A DNA stretch of 64,000 nt from Chitinophagaceae bacterium BSSC1 (lineage in GTDB: Bacteria > Bacteroidota > Bacteroidia > Chitinophagales > Chitinophagaceae): assembly GCA_002256435.1 (NCBI GenBank), contig NKJC01000001.1, positions 372,001-436,000 of the forward strand, written 5' to 3'. Below, one piece after another: positions 9,652 through 20,497 of this stretch. The position numbers and the translations under genes were made by a program. The notes beneath the pieces are model-generated. The model saw only the letters and a list, made by a program, of their open reading frames with translations. It was not told the origin of the DNA and searched no databases. Numbering within the stretch: position 1 is the stretch's first letter; every line of letters starts with the position of its first letter.

Positions 9652-10456
9652 CTTCCATTACAATTGACTTCTTAATTCCTCTCCAAGCATAAATCAAATT
9701 CCAATTTAATTCTTTACCCGCTTCAAAAGGGTGCAAGGATAAATAAGTTTCTGCGTCTTTAATCCTATCATCAGTTAAAGGATGTGTACTTAAAAAAGAA
9801 ATCTGAGGAACCATACCATCGCCATCTACTTCTTTTAAGGTTTGCATCAGCGCTAGCATGCCCTTAGGATCCACTTTATTCCTTTCCATGATCATCATGC
9901 CTTCCCTATCGGCCTCGGCCTCTAATTGCCTTGAATAATGCAGTTCTCTTAACATATTTGCGTTACCAATGACAAACTGAGAAATTCCCCCACCAGACCT
10001 AGTTAAAAAGGACAATAAGAATCCAGTACTCATGGATTCCAAAATATTGTGGAGGCTATGACGCTTGTTAATGTGAGAAGCTTCATGACCCAATAAAGCC
10101 ACCAACGACTCCGGCTTGTATAGTTTTTGTAACAATCCGGTGTTTACTACAATATGCCCACCAGGCATAGCAAAAGCGTTTACTTCTTCTGCATTCACTA
10201 CCGTAACCTTAATGGGATAATTTCTGGAGAGTTTTAATTGATTGGCAAAGTCTTGAATGGCAAGTGTTGCTTCTTGATTTATTTCTTGGTTAGCAACCCA
10301 CTGATGGTACAATTCATTACCCATGGTGATCTCCCTATCTTCTGACACAAACTTAATAGCAATGCTGGGAAACACATAGACAAATAGAAAATATGCTGCT
10401 ATCAACACACCAATTAAGCCGGCCAAGAGTAAGTAGACTTTTTTATTGGATTTCAT
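9647..10456 (-). CDS. M48 family zinc metalloprotease
   Basis: Membrane-anchored peptidase of 269 residues. An N-terminal transmembrane helix (about residues 7-28) leads into a periplasmic catalytic domain with LLGHEASHINKRHS carrying the HExxH zinc motif and a downstream EAEADREGMMIM that supplies the third ligand (ExxxD). It resembles the LoiP/BepA-like envelope quality-control peptidases more than Ste24. It lies 6 bases after fcl on the same strand and may share its transcript, though its role need not be in sugar synthesis. Confidence 0.9.
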   Translation of the reverse strand: MKSNKKVYLLLAGLIGVLIAAYFLFVYVFPSIAIKFVSEDREITMGNELYHQWVANQEINQEATLAIQDFANQLKLSRNYPIKVTVVNAEEVNAFAMPGGHIVVNTGLLQKLYKPESLVALLGHEASHINKRHSLHNILESMSTGFLLSFLTRSGGGISQFVIGNANMLRELHYSRQLEAEADREGMMIMERNKVDPKGMLALMQTLKEVDGDGMVPQISFLSTHPLTDDRIKDAETYLSLHPFEAGKELNWNLIYAWRGIKKSIVMED

Positions 10457-10462
10457 AGGGCA

Positions 10463-11401
10463 TTACCAATTAACCTCTTTCAAAGTATTATAGACTTTTT
10501 GCAAACCCTGATCTAGGCTGGTGCTGGCTTTCCAGCCTAGTGCAGAAAGTTTGCTTACATCCATCAATTTCTTTGGTGTGCCATCAGGCTTGGTGGTGTC
10601 CCAAACGGTTTTGCCTTCAAAGCCAACCAGGGCGCTAATCTTAGCTGCTAAATCAAAAATAGAAAGGTCTTCTCCAACACCCACATTTACCAATCCCGCT
10701 TCATTGTGATTTAACATCAAGAACAAACAAGCTTCTGCCAAATCATCTACATACATAAATTCCCTAAGCGGACTTCCTGTACCCCATAGCACTACTTCAG
10801 CTGCACCGGTTCTTTTTGCTGTAATAAATTTTCTAAACAAGGCGGGAAGTACATGAGATTTTTCTAAATCATAATTGTCATTGGGACCATATAAATTGGT
10901 TGGCATGGCCGATATAAAATTGCAACCATACTGTGCCCTATAAGCATCGCACATTTCAATACCTGCAATCTTTGCTACTGCATAAGGTTGATTGGTTGGC
11001 TCTAAATAGCCACTCAATATGTATTCTTCTTTCAAGGGTTGAGGCGCTAGCTTGGGATAGATACAAGAAGAACCTAGGAATAATAATTTCTGCACTTGAT
11101 TTACATAAGCCGCATGAATGATGTTGGCTTCCATCATGAGATTCTCGTAAACAAAATCAGCTCTGTAAGTATTATTGGCTACTATGCCACCCACTTTAGC
11201 GGCTGCTAAAAAAACGTACTCAGGTTTTTCAGTAGCAAAAAATGCATTCACCGCCGATTGATTACGCAGGTCTAGTTCTGCCGAAGTTCTGGTGATAATA
11301 TTTTCATAGCCTTGCTCCAACAATAAACGATGTATGGCAGAACCCACCATTCCTCTATGCCCAGCAATATAAATTTTAGCACTCTTTTGCATCTTATTCA
11401 A
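10463..11401 (-). CDS. fcl: GDP-L-fucose synthase
   Basis: Epimerase-reductase of the short-chain dehydrogenase superfamily converting GDP-4-keto-6-deoxymannose to GDP-L-fucose with NADPH. Seen: [10 protein letters not shown] (Rossmann), [18 protein letters not shown], and the YxxxK pair in [16 protein letters not shown]. Length (312 residues) is standard. It overlaps gmd by 8 bases, so the two are translated from one message. The product feeds the GT11 fucosyltransferase at 4413-5273 on the opposite strand. Confidence 0.96.
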   Translation of the reverse strand: MNKMQKSAKIYIAGHRGMVGSAIHRLLLEQGYENIITRTSAELDLRNQSAVNAFFATEKPEYVFLAAAKVGGIVANNTYRADFVYENLMMEANIIHAAYVNQVQKLLFLGSSCIYPKLAPQPLKEEYILSGYLEPTNQPYAVAKIAGIEMCDAYRAQYGCNFISAMPTNLYGPNDNYDLEKSHVLPALFRKFITAKRTGAAEVVLWGTGSPLREFMYVDDLAEACLFLMLNHNEAGLVNVGVGEDLSIFDLAAKISALVGFEGKTVWDTTKPDGTPKKLMDVSKLSALGWKASTSLDQGLQKVYNTLKEVNW

Positions 11402-12503
11402 ATTCGTTCTTTACCTCAAAACCACTCTGTTTTAAGAACTGGTCTTTTTCAAAAATATTTAAATCACTGGCCACCATTTCTTGCACCATTTGATCCAGAC
11501 TATATTTGGGTTTCCATCCCAATTGGGTATTGGCTTTTGTTGGATCTCCAATGAGCAAATCAACTTCTGTAGGTCTATAATATCTTGGATCTACTTTTAC
11601 CACCACTTGACCTAAGGGAACCTTGTATTTTCCATTGCTTGCAACAACAAAACCTTCTTCATTTTCTTCAGTACCTCTAAATGCTAGTTCAACCCCAATT
11701 TCACTAAAAGCCATTCTTACAAAGTCACGGATTTGAGTAGTCTTACCTGTAGCAATCACAAAATCTTCCGGCTTTTCCTGCTGCAAGATTAACCACATAG
11801 CTTCTACATAATCCTTGGCGTGCCCCCAGTCTCGTTTGGCGTCTAGGTTACCCAAGAACATCGTTTCTTGTAATCCCAAAGCAATCTTGGCAACTGCCCT
11901 AGTTATTTTTCTGGTTACAAAGGTTTCACCTCTTAGTGGAGATTCGTGGTTGAACAAGATTCCATTGCAGGCAAACATATTATAGGCTTCGCGATAGTTT
12001 ACCGTGATCCAGTAGGCATATAATTTAGCTACACCATATGGCGAGCGTGGATAAAAAGGTGTTTTTTCAGATTGTGGCACTTCTTGTACCAAGCCATATA
12101 ATTCTGAAGTGGATGCTTGATAGATCTTGGTTTTATTTGCTAAACCCAATAGCCTAACGGCTTCTAAGATTCTCAATGTACCTATTCCATCGGCGTTAGC
12201 GGTATATTCTGGCATTTCAAAACTCACGTGCACGTGGCTCATGGCCGCCAAATTATAAATCTCGTCTGGTTGTACTTCTTGGATAATTCTGGTAAGATTA
12301 GAGCTATCCGTTAAATCGCCGTAGTGCAGTATAAAGTGGCGGTCTGGAATATGCGGGTCTTCATAAAATCCGTCAATCCTACCTGTATTGAACAAAGAAC
12401 TTCTTCTTTTAATGCCATGCACTTCATAGCCTTTCTTCAATAACATTTCAGCCAGATAAGCTCCATCCTGACCAGTTACTCCTGTGATAAGCGCCTTTTT
12501 CAT
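11394..12503 (-). CDS. gmd: GDP-mannose 4,6-dehydratase
   Basis: First step of GDP-L-fucose synthesis, GDP-mannose to GDP-4-keto-6-deoxymannose. Seen: [15 protein letters not shown] near the N-terminus, the catalytic segment [28 protein letters not shown] (YxxxK) and the substrate-binding [17 protein letters not shown]. The frame is open back to 12530, but ATG at 12503 starts exactly at MKKALITG, as in the family, giving 369 residues. It sits upstream of fcl and downstream of the atpC terminator, so it needs its own promoter; no clean TAnnTTTG element is visible between 12504 and 12576. Confidence 0.96.
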   Translation of the reverse strand: MKKALITGVTGQDGAYLAEMLLKKGYEVHGIKRRSSLFNTGRIDGFYEDPHIPDRHFILHYGDLTDSSNLTRIIQEVQPDEIYNLAAMSHVHVSFEMPEYTANADGIGTLRILEAVRLLGLANKTKIYQASTSELYGLVQEVPQSEKTPFYPRSPYGVAKLYAYWITVNYREAYNMFACNGILFNHESPLRGETFVTRKITRAVAKIALGLQETMFLGNLDAKRDWGHAKDYVEAMWLILQQEKPEDFVIATGKTTQIRDFVRMAFSEIGVELAFRGTEENEEGFVVASNGKYKVPLGQVVVKVDPRYYRPTEVDLLIGDPTKANTQLGWKPKYSLDQMVQEMVASDLNIFEKDQFLKQSGFEVKNEFE

Positions 12504-12576
12504 ACTGCTTGATTTATTAATATAGGCCATCGCCGTAAGGCAATAAAATTACATTAGTTTCTTTCAAATAAATCAC

Positions 12577-12606
12577 AAAAAAGCCCCCGACAATTTGCCG
12601 GGGGCT
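12577..12606 (-). terminator. Intrinsic terminator of atpD-atpC
   Basis: On the minus strand a G+C-rich 8-bp stem (AGCCCCCG paired with CGGGGGCT, at 12582-12606) is followed by a run of six T. It begins 21 bases past the atpC stop and separates the ATP synthase genes from gmd. It is the clearest intrinsic terminator in the window. Confidence 0.9.
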
Positions 12607-12626
12607 ACACAATCATCAGAATAGTA

Positions 12627-12878
12627 TTAAAGTGCTACTGCACCTTCTACCAATACCGTTGCTTTGTTGTTTAAGACTTCTACAAAACCTCCCTGAATAG
12701 AGAAATTTTCAAAACTGTTTTTGTCTTTTAAGATCTTGACATTACCCTTACCCAAGGCTGAAACCAAGGGAGCGTGTTTGTCTAAAATTTCAAAAAGACC
12801 CGTAATGCCTGGCAATTGAACGCCATAGACTTCACCACTAAACAGCTTTTTTTCGGGTGTTAATATTTCTACGTTCAT
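12627..12878 (-). CDS. atpC: ATP synthase epsilon subunit
   Basis: F1 central-stalk subunit; regulates hydrolysis and couples rotation. At 83 residues it has only the N-terminal beta-sandwich (MNVEILTPEKKLFSGEVYGV, then the conserved GxxGxFxxLxxHAPLxxxL pattern at PGITGLFEILDKHAPLVSAL) and lacks the C-terminal helical hairpin, as is common in Bacteroidota. It starts 5 bases after atpD and is followed by a strong terminator. In this phylum atpD-atpC is often separate from the other ATP synthase genes, which are absent here. Confidence 0.95.
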   Translation of the reverse strand: MNVEILTPEKKLFSGEVYGVQLPGITGLFEILDKHAPLVSALGKGNVKILKDKNSFENFSIQGGFVEVLNNKATVLVEGAVAL

Positions 12879-12883
12879 AAAAA

Positions 12884-14431
<1,548 letters not shown>

Positions 14432-14456
14432 TCAAAAATATATCTTGATTTGGCCG

Positions 14457-14464
14457 CAAAGGTA
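14457..14464 (-). promoter_or_regulatory. Putative promoter of atpD (TAnnTTTG)
   Basis: On the minus strand TACCTTTG matches the Bacteroidota -7 consensus TAnnTTTG. A T-rich stretch about 17-22 bases upstream could serve as the -33 region but lacks a well-spaced TTG. Expected transcript start is near 14450, leaving a leader of about 60 nt before atpD. The rest of the 152-base gap holds only a weak A/T hairpin at 14500-14515. Confidence 0.6.
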
Positions 14465-14541
14465 AGGGATAGAACGTTTCAAAAAAGCTGATTATGCATA
14501 AAATCTGGCGATTTTTTACACAAATTCTTCCAATTTGCCCA

Positions 14542-15252
14542 CTAAGCAGATAATACCTGGTATAAGAGGGCAGCCAAAACCGCCCCAATGATTGGCCCAA
14601 TTACGGGAATCCAAGCATAACCCCAATCACTCCCCCCTTTACCCTTGATGGGCAGAATGCTATGCATAATTCTAGGGCCCAAGTCCCTTGTAGGATTAAT
14701 GGCATAACCCGTAACCCCACCCAAACTTAGACCGATGGCCAAAACCAACAATCCTGCGGGAAGCGCGTCTAGTGGACCAAGGCTATTGGCTCCTTTGATC
14801 ACCATTAACCCGCCAATAATTAGCACAAAAGTTCCTACGGCTTCACTAAAAAGGGCGTGTCCTACCCCTTTTATGGCAGGGCTAGTAGCAAAACAAGCCA
14901 ATTTATCTGCTGCACTGGCTTGTTCGTCAAAATGCTGACGATATAAAAACCAAGAAATAGTAGAACCAAACATGGCACCCAAGAGCTGGGCCAACATATA
15001 AGAAGGCACTAAAGACCATTCAAATTTACCAGTAATGGCTAGCGCAATTGTTACTGCGGGATTCAAATGCGCTCCGCTTGCAGCAGAAACACAATAAACT
15101 GCTACAAAAACTGCCATTCCCCATCCAAGTGTAATGGCAATTAAACCACCACCATTTCCTTTGGTTTTAGGTAGCACCACATTGGCAACCACACTTTGAC
15201 CTAATAATAATAACATGGCTGAACCCAGCAGCTCACCTACAAATGGAGTCAT
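14542..15252 (-). CDS. MIP-family aquaporin / glycerol facilitator
   Basis: Six-helix channel protein of 236 residues. The first half-helix motif is HLNPAVTIALA (canonical NPA). The second is INPTRDLGPR, where Ala of NPA is replaced by Thr. The Asp after the Arg (RDLGPR) is typical of glycerol-conducting GlpF-type channels rather than water-specific AqpZ. A glycerol kinase gene is present in the window but 37 kb away, so co-transcription is excluded. It is a single gene with atpD downstream on the same strand. Function as a glycerol or small-solute facilitator is likely; the exact solute is uncertain. Confidence 0.9.
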   Translation of the reverse strand: MTPFVGELLGSAMLLLLGQSVVANVVLPKTKGNGGGLIAITLGWGMAVFVAVYCVSAASGAHLNPAVTIALAITGKFEWSLVPSYMLAQLLGAMFGSTISWFLYRQHFDEQASAADKLACFATSPAIKGVGHALFSEAVGTFVLIIGGLMVIKGANSLGPLDALPAGLLVLAIGLSLGGVTGYAINPTRDLGPRIMHSILPIKGKGGSDWGYAWIPVIGPIIGAVLAALLYQVLSA

Positions 15253-15340
15253 AAAATAAGCGTTTTAGGTTTTAAATATAAGAAAATCGAGAAATATAAA
15301 AACTGATTTTAAGACCTATGGGTTTTAACTGACTAAAGAC

Positions 15341-15348
15341 TATTTTTG
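15341..15348 (+). promoter_or_regulatory. Putative promoter of region B (TAnnTTTG)
   Basis: TATTTTTG matches the Bacteroidota -7 element and lies 17 bases before the ATG at 15366, so the leader would be only about 10 nt. The -33 region is just T-rich (TTTT at 15333-15336 area), not a clean TTG. It is the only good match in the 113-base divergent gap and would drive the plus-strand cluster 15366-23513. Confidence 0.45.
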
Positions 15349-15365
15349 GCAACTATTTAAAACTC

Positions 15366-16043
15366 ATGCGAAAAACTCATTATACTCTTTTAACATCAAA
15401 ATGGTTACTGCTTATGCTTTTTAGCTTTAGCCTAAATGCCTGTTTTAAGGATATTACACAGAGAAATGTTATTTATTTTAATGATTTTGAAAACCAATCT
15501 AGGCCTTATATTAATGTTTACAACGCGGTTGGCCCAATTGATTCTTCTAAAATTACCCTGTTTAACAATACCCATGTGCTGGGAAGATTTAATAATGACT
15601 TAGTCTTATTTGAAATGGATAATTTACCCAACCATAACGTTCTTAAAGTTGAGTTTGATTTATACTTACATGATAATTGGAAGGGGAATTATATTGCTCC
15701 TGGAAGAACTGCTCCAGAACTCTGGTATCTGTTATTAGACAACAATAACATTTATCAAACTTCTTTTTCTAACAACAATTTTGACCAGTCCTTTCCCAAT
15801 AATTATCAAGCAGGGATGACTAGTATCAAAGCATTAAGCAATGCTTGGGGTGTTCTGCCTGGTATATGTGCCAAAGCAGGACAGGAAAAAGGTACTAGTA
15901 TGTATAAGATTGAAATCATTACCTCACATAAAGGAGCAATTAAGTTGGCATTCAACAATGACGCTAGTACACCACTGACTTTATGTGAAAAAAGCTGGTC
16001 TATAGACAACCTGAAGTTAACGGCCATTACCAACCAGTTTTGA
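15366..16043 (+). CDS. Lipoprotein of unknown function heading an EPS cluster
   Basis: I do not recognise the family. The 225-residue product has a basic N-terminus, a hydrophobic stretch (residues 13-25) and a lipobox-like LNAC with Cys at about residue 26, so it should be a signal peptidase II-processed lipoprotein. The mature part is rich in Asn, aromatic residues and beta-strand-like patches, resembling a jelly-roll or carbohydrate-binding fold in texture only. Two further Cys (about residues 166 and 209) could pair. It is the first gene of region B and its stop is 18 bases before the GT2 ATG, so it likely acts with that glycan at the envelope. Confidence 0.7.
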   Translation: MRKTHYTLLTSKWLLLMLFSFSLNACFKDITQRNVIYFNDFENQSRPYINVYNAVGPIDSSKITLFNNTHVLGRFNNDLVLFEMDNLPNHNVLKVEFDLYLHDNWKGNYIAPGRTAPELWYLLLDNNNIYQTSFSNNNFDQSFPNNYQAGMTSIKALSNAWGVLPGICAKAGQEKGTSMYKIEIITSHKGAIKLAFNNDASTPLTLCEKSWSIDNLKLTAITNQF

Positions 16044-16060
16044 ATCATCAAAGAACAAAC

Positions 16061-16978
16061 ATGCAACCATCTGTTGCCATTATATTAGTTAACTGGAATA
16101 GTTTTGATGTTACAAACGATTGTATTGAATCTTTAAAAAAGGTTGACTACAAAGGTCATCAAGTTTTAGTAGTAGACAATGGATCCATAGATGGTTCGGG
16201 TGAAAAACTCTTTACGCTTCATCCAGAAATAACCTTAATTAAATCAGAGACCAATCAAGGATTTACAGGTGGCAATAATTTGGGATTTCAATATGCCATC
16301 AAAAATGGGTTCCATTATTCTATCATGTTGAATAATGACACATTTGTAGAACCTGATTTTTTAACCCATTTGGTTAATTATATGGAGTTGCATCCTAATA
16401 CAGGTGCTATTCAATCAAGGATTCATTATAACCATAACAGAGCCATATTGTGGAATGGTGGATCTTATTATTCATCATGGTCCGGTTTTGCCTATACCAA
16501 AGGAATCAATCAAATTCCAAGTAAAGCCTATTTGCAAATAAAGACAGTAGATTGGGTAACTGGCTGTGCTTTTTTTGTTAGAAATTCCGTTTTAGAACAA
16601 ACAGGATTGCTGGCCCAAAACATGTTTATCTATTCAGAAGACGTAGACCTATCTTTTAGAATCAAATCAATGGGTTATTCCTTAATCTATCATCCTGACT
16701 CTATAGTATATCATATAGCAGGCATGTCTAATAAAAGTAAAACAAAGGGCAAGGAAGGTTTTTTAAATCCCATAGTGCATTATCTGAACTTTAGAAACCG
16801 GATTTGGCTCTTGAAAAGATATACAAAATGGTACCAAGCCCCTACCGTATTCATCTGCAATATTTTTTACTATTCCCTTATTTTAGGGTATTTTGCGGCC
16901 CGTTGGAGACCACAAAAATTAAAAGCTAGTCTTAGGGCCATCAGAGACGGGATTACCCATTCCATAAAATACGATTAA
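16061..16978 (+). CDS. Family 2 glycosyltransferase (rhamnosyltransferase-like)
   Basis: GT-A enzyme with VAIILVNWNSFDVTNDCIES, VLVVDNGSIDGSG, the NQGFTGGNNLGFQYA motif, metal-binding NND (in MLNNDTFVEPDFL), and an acceptor-side EDVDLSFRIKSMGY (catalytic-base region). The C-terminus carries a hydrophobic helix (about residues 257-275) that likely anchors it to the inner membrane. A TTG at 16040 overlapping the preceding stop is an alternative start; ATG at 16061 puts the first strand at residue 4 and is preferred (305 residues). Donor unknown. Confidence 0.88.
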   Translation: MQPSVAIILVNWNSFDVTNDCIESLKKVDYKGHQVLVVDNGSIDGSGEKLFTLHPEITLIKSETNQGFTGGNNLGFQYAIKNGFHYSIMLNNDTFVEPDFLTHLVNYMELHPNTGAIQSRIHYNHNRAILWNGGSYYSSWSGFAYTKGINQIPSKAYLQIKTVDWVTGCAFFVRNSVLEQTGLLAQNMFIYSEDVDLSFRIKSMGYSLIYHPDSIVYHIAGMSNKSKTKGKEGFLNPIVHYLNFRNRIWLLKRYTKWYQAPTVFICNIFYYSLILGYFAARWRPQKLKASLRAIRDGITHSIKYD

Positions 16979-16987
16979 AGAAGATAG

Positions 16988-17980
16988 ATGAAGCAAATAT
17001 TGATTACAGGTGTTGCTGGAATGATTGGATCTAAATTAGCTGAATATTTATTGGCGCATTATCCAGCTTATGGAGTAATTGGAATAGATAATTTGTCTGG
17101 TGGATACCAAGAAAACCTACCTAAAGATGTTCGTTTTCATCAATTAGATTTAGTAACAGATAGTTTAGATGATGTTTTTAAGGGAGGCAATATTGTTTAT
17201 GTATACCATTTGGCTGCATATGCTGCTGAAGGACTAAGCCCTTTTATCCGTTGTTTTAATTATCAAAACAATTTGGTGGCCACCGCCAATGTGGTGAATG
17301 CCTGTATCAAGTATAGTGTAAAAAGATTGGTTTTTACATCCAGCATGGCGGTATATGGCATTGGAACTCCTCCCTTTAATGAAGCGCATATACCTAGTCC
17401 GGTTGACCCTTATGGTGTTGCCAAATTTGCTTGTGAAATGGATATTCAAATTGCAGGTGAACAACATGGCTTAGATTGGTGTATTGTTAGACCACATAAT
17501 GTATATGGTCAGCACCAAAATATCTGGGATAAATATAGAAACGTATTGGGCATTTGGATGTACCAAAAGCTACACAATGAAGCTTTTACAGTTATTGGGC
17601 AAGGCCACCAAAAAAGAGCATTTACCTATATTGAAGATTGTTTAGAATCACTTTGGCAAGCTGCTACTAATGAAAAAGCCTCTAAAGAAATTATCAACCT
17701 AGGCAGTTCTACAGAAACTAGGGTCATTGATGCTGCCCATTTATTACAAACAATTGTAGGCGGGGCCGATATAGACCATCTAGAAGAAAGGCATGAAGTG
17801 ATCAATGCCTATTCTACCCATGAAAAAGCCATTAACATTTTAGGATATAAAGACAAAACAGCTTTAAAAGATGGTTTGACTTTGATGTGGGATTGGGCAA
17901 AACAACAACCCAAAAGGGAAAGAAAAGAATGGGATAGATATGAATTAGATAAGGGGCTTTATGGTTTTTGGAAAAAATAA
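16988..17980 (+). CDS. NAD-dependent nucleotide-sugar epimerase/dehydratase
   Basis: Extended short-chain dehydrogenase of 330 residues. Seen: GVAGMIGSKLAEYLL (NAD-binding GxxGxxG), the Ser of SSMAVYG, and the YxxxK pair in YGVAKFACE. The overall pattern (HLAAYAAEG, RPHNVYGQHQN) is that of UDP-glucose/UDP-GlcNAc 4-epimerase-like enzymes, but exact substrate cannot be told. It follows the GT2 by 9 bases and overlaps the following membrane-protein frame, so it is within the region B operon. Confidence 0.87.
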   Translation: MKQILITGVAGMIGSKLAEYLLAHYPAYGVIGIDNLSGGYQENLPKDVRFHQLDLVTDSLDDVFKGGNIVYVYHLAAYAAEGLSPFIRCFNYQNNLVATANVVNACIKYSVKRLVFTSSMAVYGIGTPPFNEAHIPSPVDPYGVAKFACEMDIQIAGEQHGLDWCIVRPHNVYGQHQNIWDKYRNVLGIWMYQKLHNEAFTVIGQGHQKRAFTYIEDCLESLWQAATNEKASKEIINLGSSTETRVIDAAHLLQTIVGGADIDHLEERHEVINAYSTHEKAINILGYKDKTALKDGLTLMWDWAKQQPKRERKEWDRYELDKGLYGFWKK

Positions 17981-17991
17981 CAATCAAGAAA

Positions 17992-19368
17992 ATGCTGGTA
18001 ATCATTCCCTGCGTATATGTTTTTTCCTTTTGCTATGCGGGTTATAAATTGTACCAACATCAACCACAATACATTTTACAATTTTTTATATTTGGCCTAC
18101 CCATTTATATCACGGCACTTTCTTTATTGAACAAGTTTGGACTAGGCAATTTGTTACCCGTTTTCCAGGGTTTTAAAGAATTGATTGTTATTGGCACCCT
18201 ACTCTTTTTAATTTTTCAGAATGCCACAATAGCTAAACTAACCATCATAGACAAATTGGTTCTGGCTTATTTCATTTACACAGCACTCTATCTATTTTTA
18301 CCACTTGGTGATTATGGCTTTTCACAAAAATTGTTGGCGCTAAAAAGTCTGAGCTTTTTTCCTTTAATCTATTTTACAGGCAGGTTAATCAATCCAAACT
18401 TGATTAATCTAAACACCAGTTTCAGCTTGATCTTGATTGTTTCTATCCTTGCTGGAATAGTACTTTTAGGAGAAGCTATTACGTCAACTCATTTACAAAC
18501 CTTTACAGGGTATACAGAATTTCTAAGATCCAATTTTGGTATTGAACCTTCCGGTAATTTTAACTTAAGTTGGACATTTGAAACGGCTAACGGATTAAAA
18601 AGATTTGCTTCTTTTTACGGGATGCCATTAGAATTGGGCGTAAATACCATTTTCGCTTTAGCGGCATTATTAGCATTATACACAAATGATTATTTTAGTT
18701 TTCAACTAAATAAACTTGGGGCAATAGCCTTACTAGTTAGTTTGCTTTCCATTTTCTTGGCCATTTCAAGGGCTTCATTGGTTAGTTATTTTTTCATAGT
18801 ATATGTTTATGCCCTAATCACCCATAAAAAATTATGGTTAAAGCTATTTTATTATGGCATAGGCATACTTACCATTTTGGTGCTGTTTTATCTAAAGGGA
18901 GATATCAGTGAAATTATCATTTCAACCATTGATTTCAGTGATGAATCAAGTGCTTTTCACCTAGTACAATGGCTAGAAGGTCTAGAAACCATTCTTACCA
19001 AACCTTTTGGATTAGGACTAGGAATGTCAGGAAGGGTATCCAGTGTTGTTGGTGATAATATTGGTGGAGAAAACCAGTTGGTGATTATTGGGGTTCAAGC
19101 TGGTTTTATAGCCATTTTATTATATTTAGCCATCTATATTCAAACCATTAGACTTTGTTTGAAACAGTTTAAACAAAATACTGGCAAGGTTAAAAAATTG
19201 GCACTATGTCTTTTACTAGTTAAAATTGGTATGATTATACCAACATTTACTGCCAATACAGAGGCTTATGTATACATTGCTTATATCACTTGGTTTTTTA
19301 CTGGCATGGTTAATTCAATGGAATATCCTAATTATTCAACTAACCAAAAAATAGTTGAACATGCATAA
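17992..19368 (+). CDS. O-antigen ligase/Wzy-like membrane protein
   Basis: Polytopic protein of 458 residues with roughly eleven transmembrane segments and a hydrophilic loop near residues 170-210 plus another with the segment PFGLGLGMSGRVSS, a pattern common in Wzy_C/O-antigen ligase-family proteins. It would polymerise or ligate the region B glycan in the periplasm. The frame is open to a TTG at 17968 within the epimerase gene; ATG at 17992 just after the epimerase stop is more likely. No flippase accompanies it in region B. Ligase versus polymerase cannot be decided by sequence alone. Confidence 0.7.
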   Translation: MLVIIPCVYVFSFCYAGYKLYQHQPQYILQFFIFGLPIYITALSLLNKFGLGNLLPVFQGFKELIVIGTLLFLIFQNATIAKLTIIDKLVLAYFIYTALYLFLPLGDYGFSQKLLALKSLSFFPLIYFTGRLINPNLINLNTSFSLILIVSILAGIVLLGEAITSTHLQTFTGYTEFLRSNFGIEPSGNFNLSWTFETANGLKRFASFYGMPLELGVNTIFALAALLALYTNDYFSFQLNKLGAIALLVSLLSIFLAISRASLVSYFFIVYVYALITHKKLWLKLFYYGIGILTILVLFYLKGDISEIIISTIDFSDESSAFHLVQWLEGLETILTKPFGLGLGMSGRVSSVVGDNIGGENQLVIIGVQAGFIAILLYLAIYIQTIRLCLKQFKQNTGKVKKLALCLLLVKIGMIIPTFTANTEAYVYIAYITWFFTGMVNSMEYPNYSTNQKIVEHA

Positions 19369-20497
19369 GCAGACAAAAGTAAAAGTAGGCATTGATATAC
19401 TAGACCTAAGATTTGCTAAAACTGGTCAGAAAACAATTTTAGAAGAATACTACTTGCAGTTCCTTCAAAATACAGACCCAAGTATCTCCTTTGTTTTTTT
19501 AGACGCAGCGTTGCCACAATTTTCAAGAAGTAGCAAAATGGGCATTATTTTAAACCATTTGATTTATCAATCTTGGAAACAAATACTGCTTCCCTATAAG
19601 TCATGGCGGAACAAAGTGGACGTTCTATTTTGTTGTGACTATTTTGCACCAAATATCAGGTTAGGATTTAAAAATGTTCAAGTATTTCACGACGCTTTTT
19701 TTTATGAATACCCAACACATTATCACAAACTGTGGATGAGCATGTTCAAGGCATTGGCCATTCCCGCAGCTAAAAATTCTGCCTTTATTATTACCATGTC
19801 TGAATATGCAAAGTCTAAAATTCATGAACTAATCAACATACCATTAAACAAATTGGTTGTCATTTATCCAGGTCCTAAATCCTTACCTAAATTAGCAACA
19901 ATTCAGGAAGATCATTTGTTTACCCCACCAACAGATCCCTATATTTTGCATGTTGGAGTTTGGGAGAAAAGAAAAAACATACCATCCCTTTTAAAGGCTT
20001 TTAGATTGCTATTAGACCAAACCCAACTACCATTTAAATTAGTGTTGGTTGGAGCTGGTAATCATAAAATGCATTCTGATGATACTGAAGCCATTGAAAA
20101 TACTATTCAGCAATTAGCACTTGATGCCTATGTTGTATGTACTGGGTATTTATCAGACCAGTCATTATCTATAGCATACAGTCATGCTTCCTTATACGTT
20201 TTCCCATCCTATAATGAAGGTTTTGGCTTACCAACACTGGAAGCATTTAAATTTAATCTTCCAGTTTTAGTAGCAAACAATTCCTGTTTGCCTGAAGTTG
20301 GCGGAGATGCAGTTATTGCTTTCAATCCCTATTCTTCAGAAGATCTGGCCAACAAAATGCAGGAAGTTTTATCTAATCCATCTTTACAAGAAAGCTTAAA
20401 AGAGAAAGGAAGACAAAGGCTTAACCAATTTTCTTGGACCAACGCAAGTAACCAATTAAAAGAAGTTTTTAAAATTGCTGCACAATATGGAGAATAA
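19361..20497 (+). CDS. Family 4 glycosyltransferase
   Basis: GT-B enzyme with the WbaZ/mannosyltransferase-like layout. The N-terminal domain has VFHDAFFYEYPTHY, the linker has LHVGVWEKRKNIPSLLKAF, and the C-terminal domain has EGFGLPTLEAF (E-x7-E) followed by CLPEVGGDAVIAFNP. Length 378. ATG at 19361 overlaps the previous gene by 8 bases; a TTG two codons earlier is possible. It is soluble or peripheral in the cytoplasm and retains anomeric configuration, as in the family. Mannose-type donor is only a guess. Confidence 0.88.
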   Translation: MHKQTKVKVGIDILDLRFAKTGQKTILEEYYLQFLQNTDPSISFVFLDAALPQFSRSSKMGIILNHLIYQSWKQILLPYKSWRNKVDVLFCCDYFAPNIRLGFKNVQVFHDAFFYEYPTHYHKLWMSMFKALAIPAAKNSAFIITMSEYAKSKIHELINIPLNKLVVIYPGPKSLPKLATIQEDHLFTPPTDPYILHVGVWEKRKNIPSLLKAFRLLLDQTQLPFKLVLVGAGNHKMHSDDTEAIENTIQQLALDAYVVCTGYLSDQSLSIAYSHASLYVFPSYNEGFGLPTLEAFKFNLPVLVANNSCLPEVGGDAVIAFNPYSSEDLANKMQEVLSNPSLQESLKEKGRQRLNQFSWTNASNQLKEVFKIAAQYGE

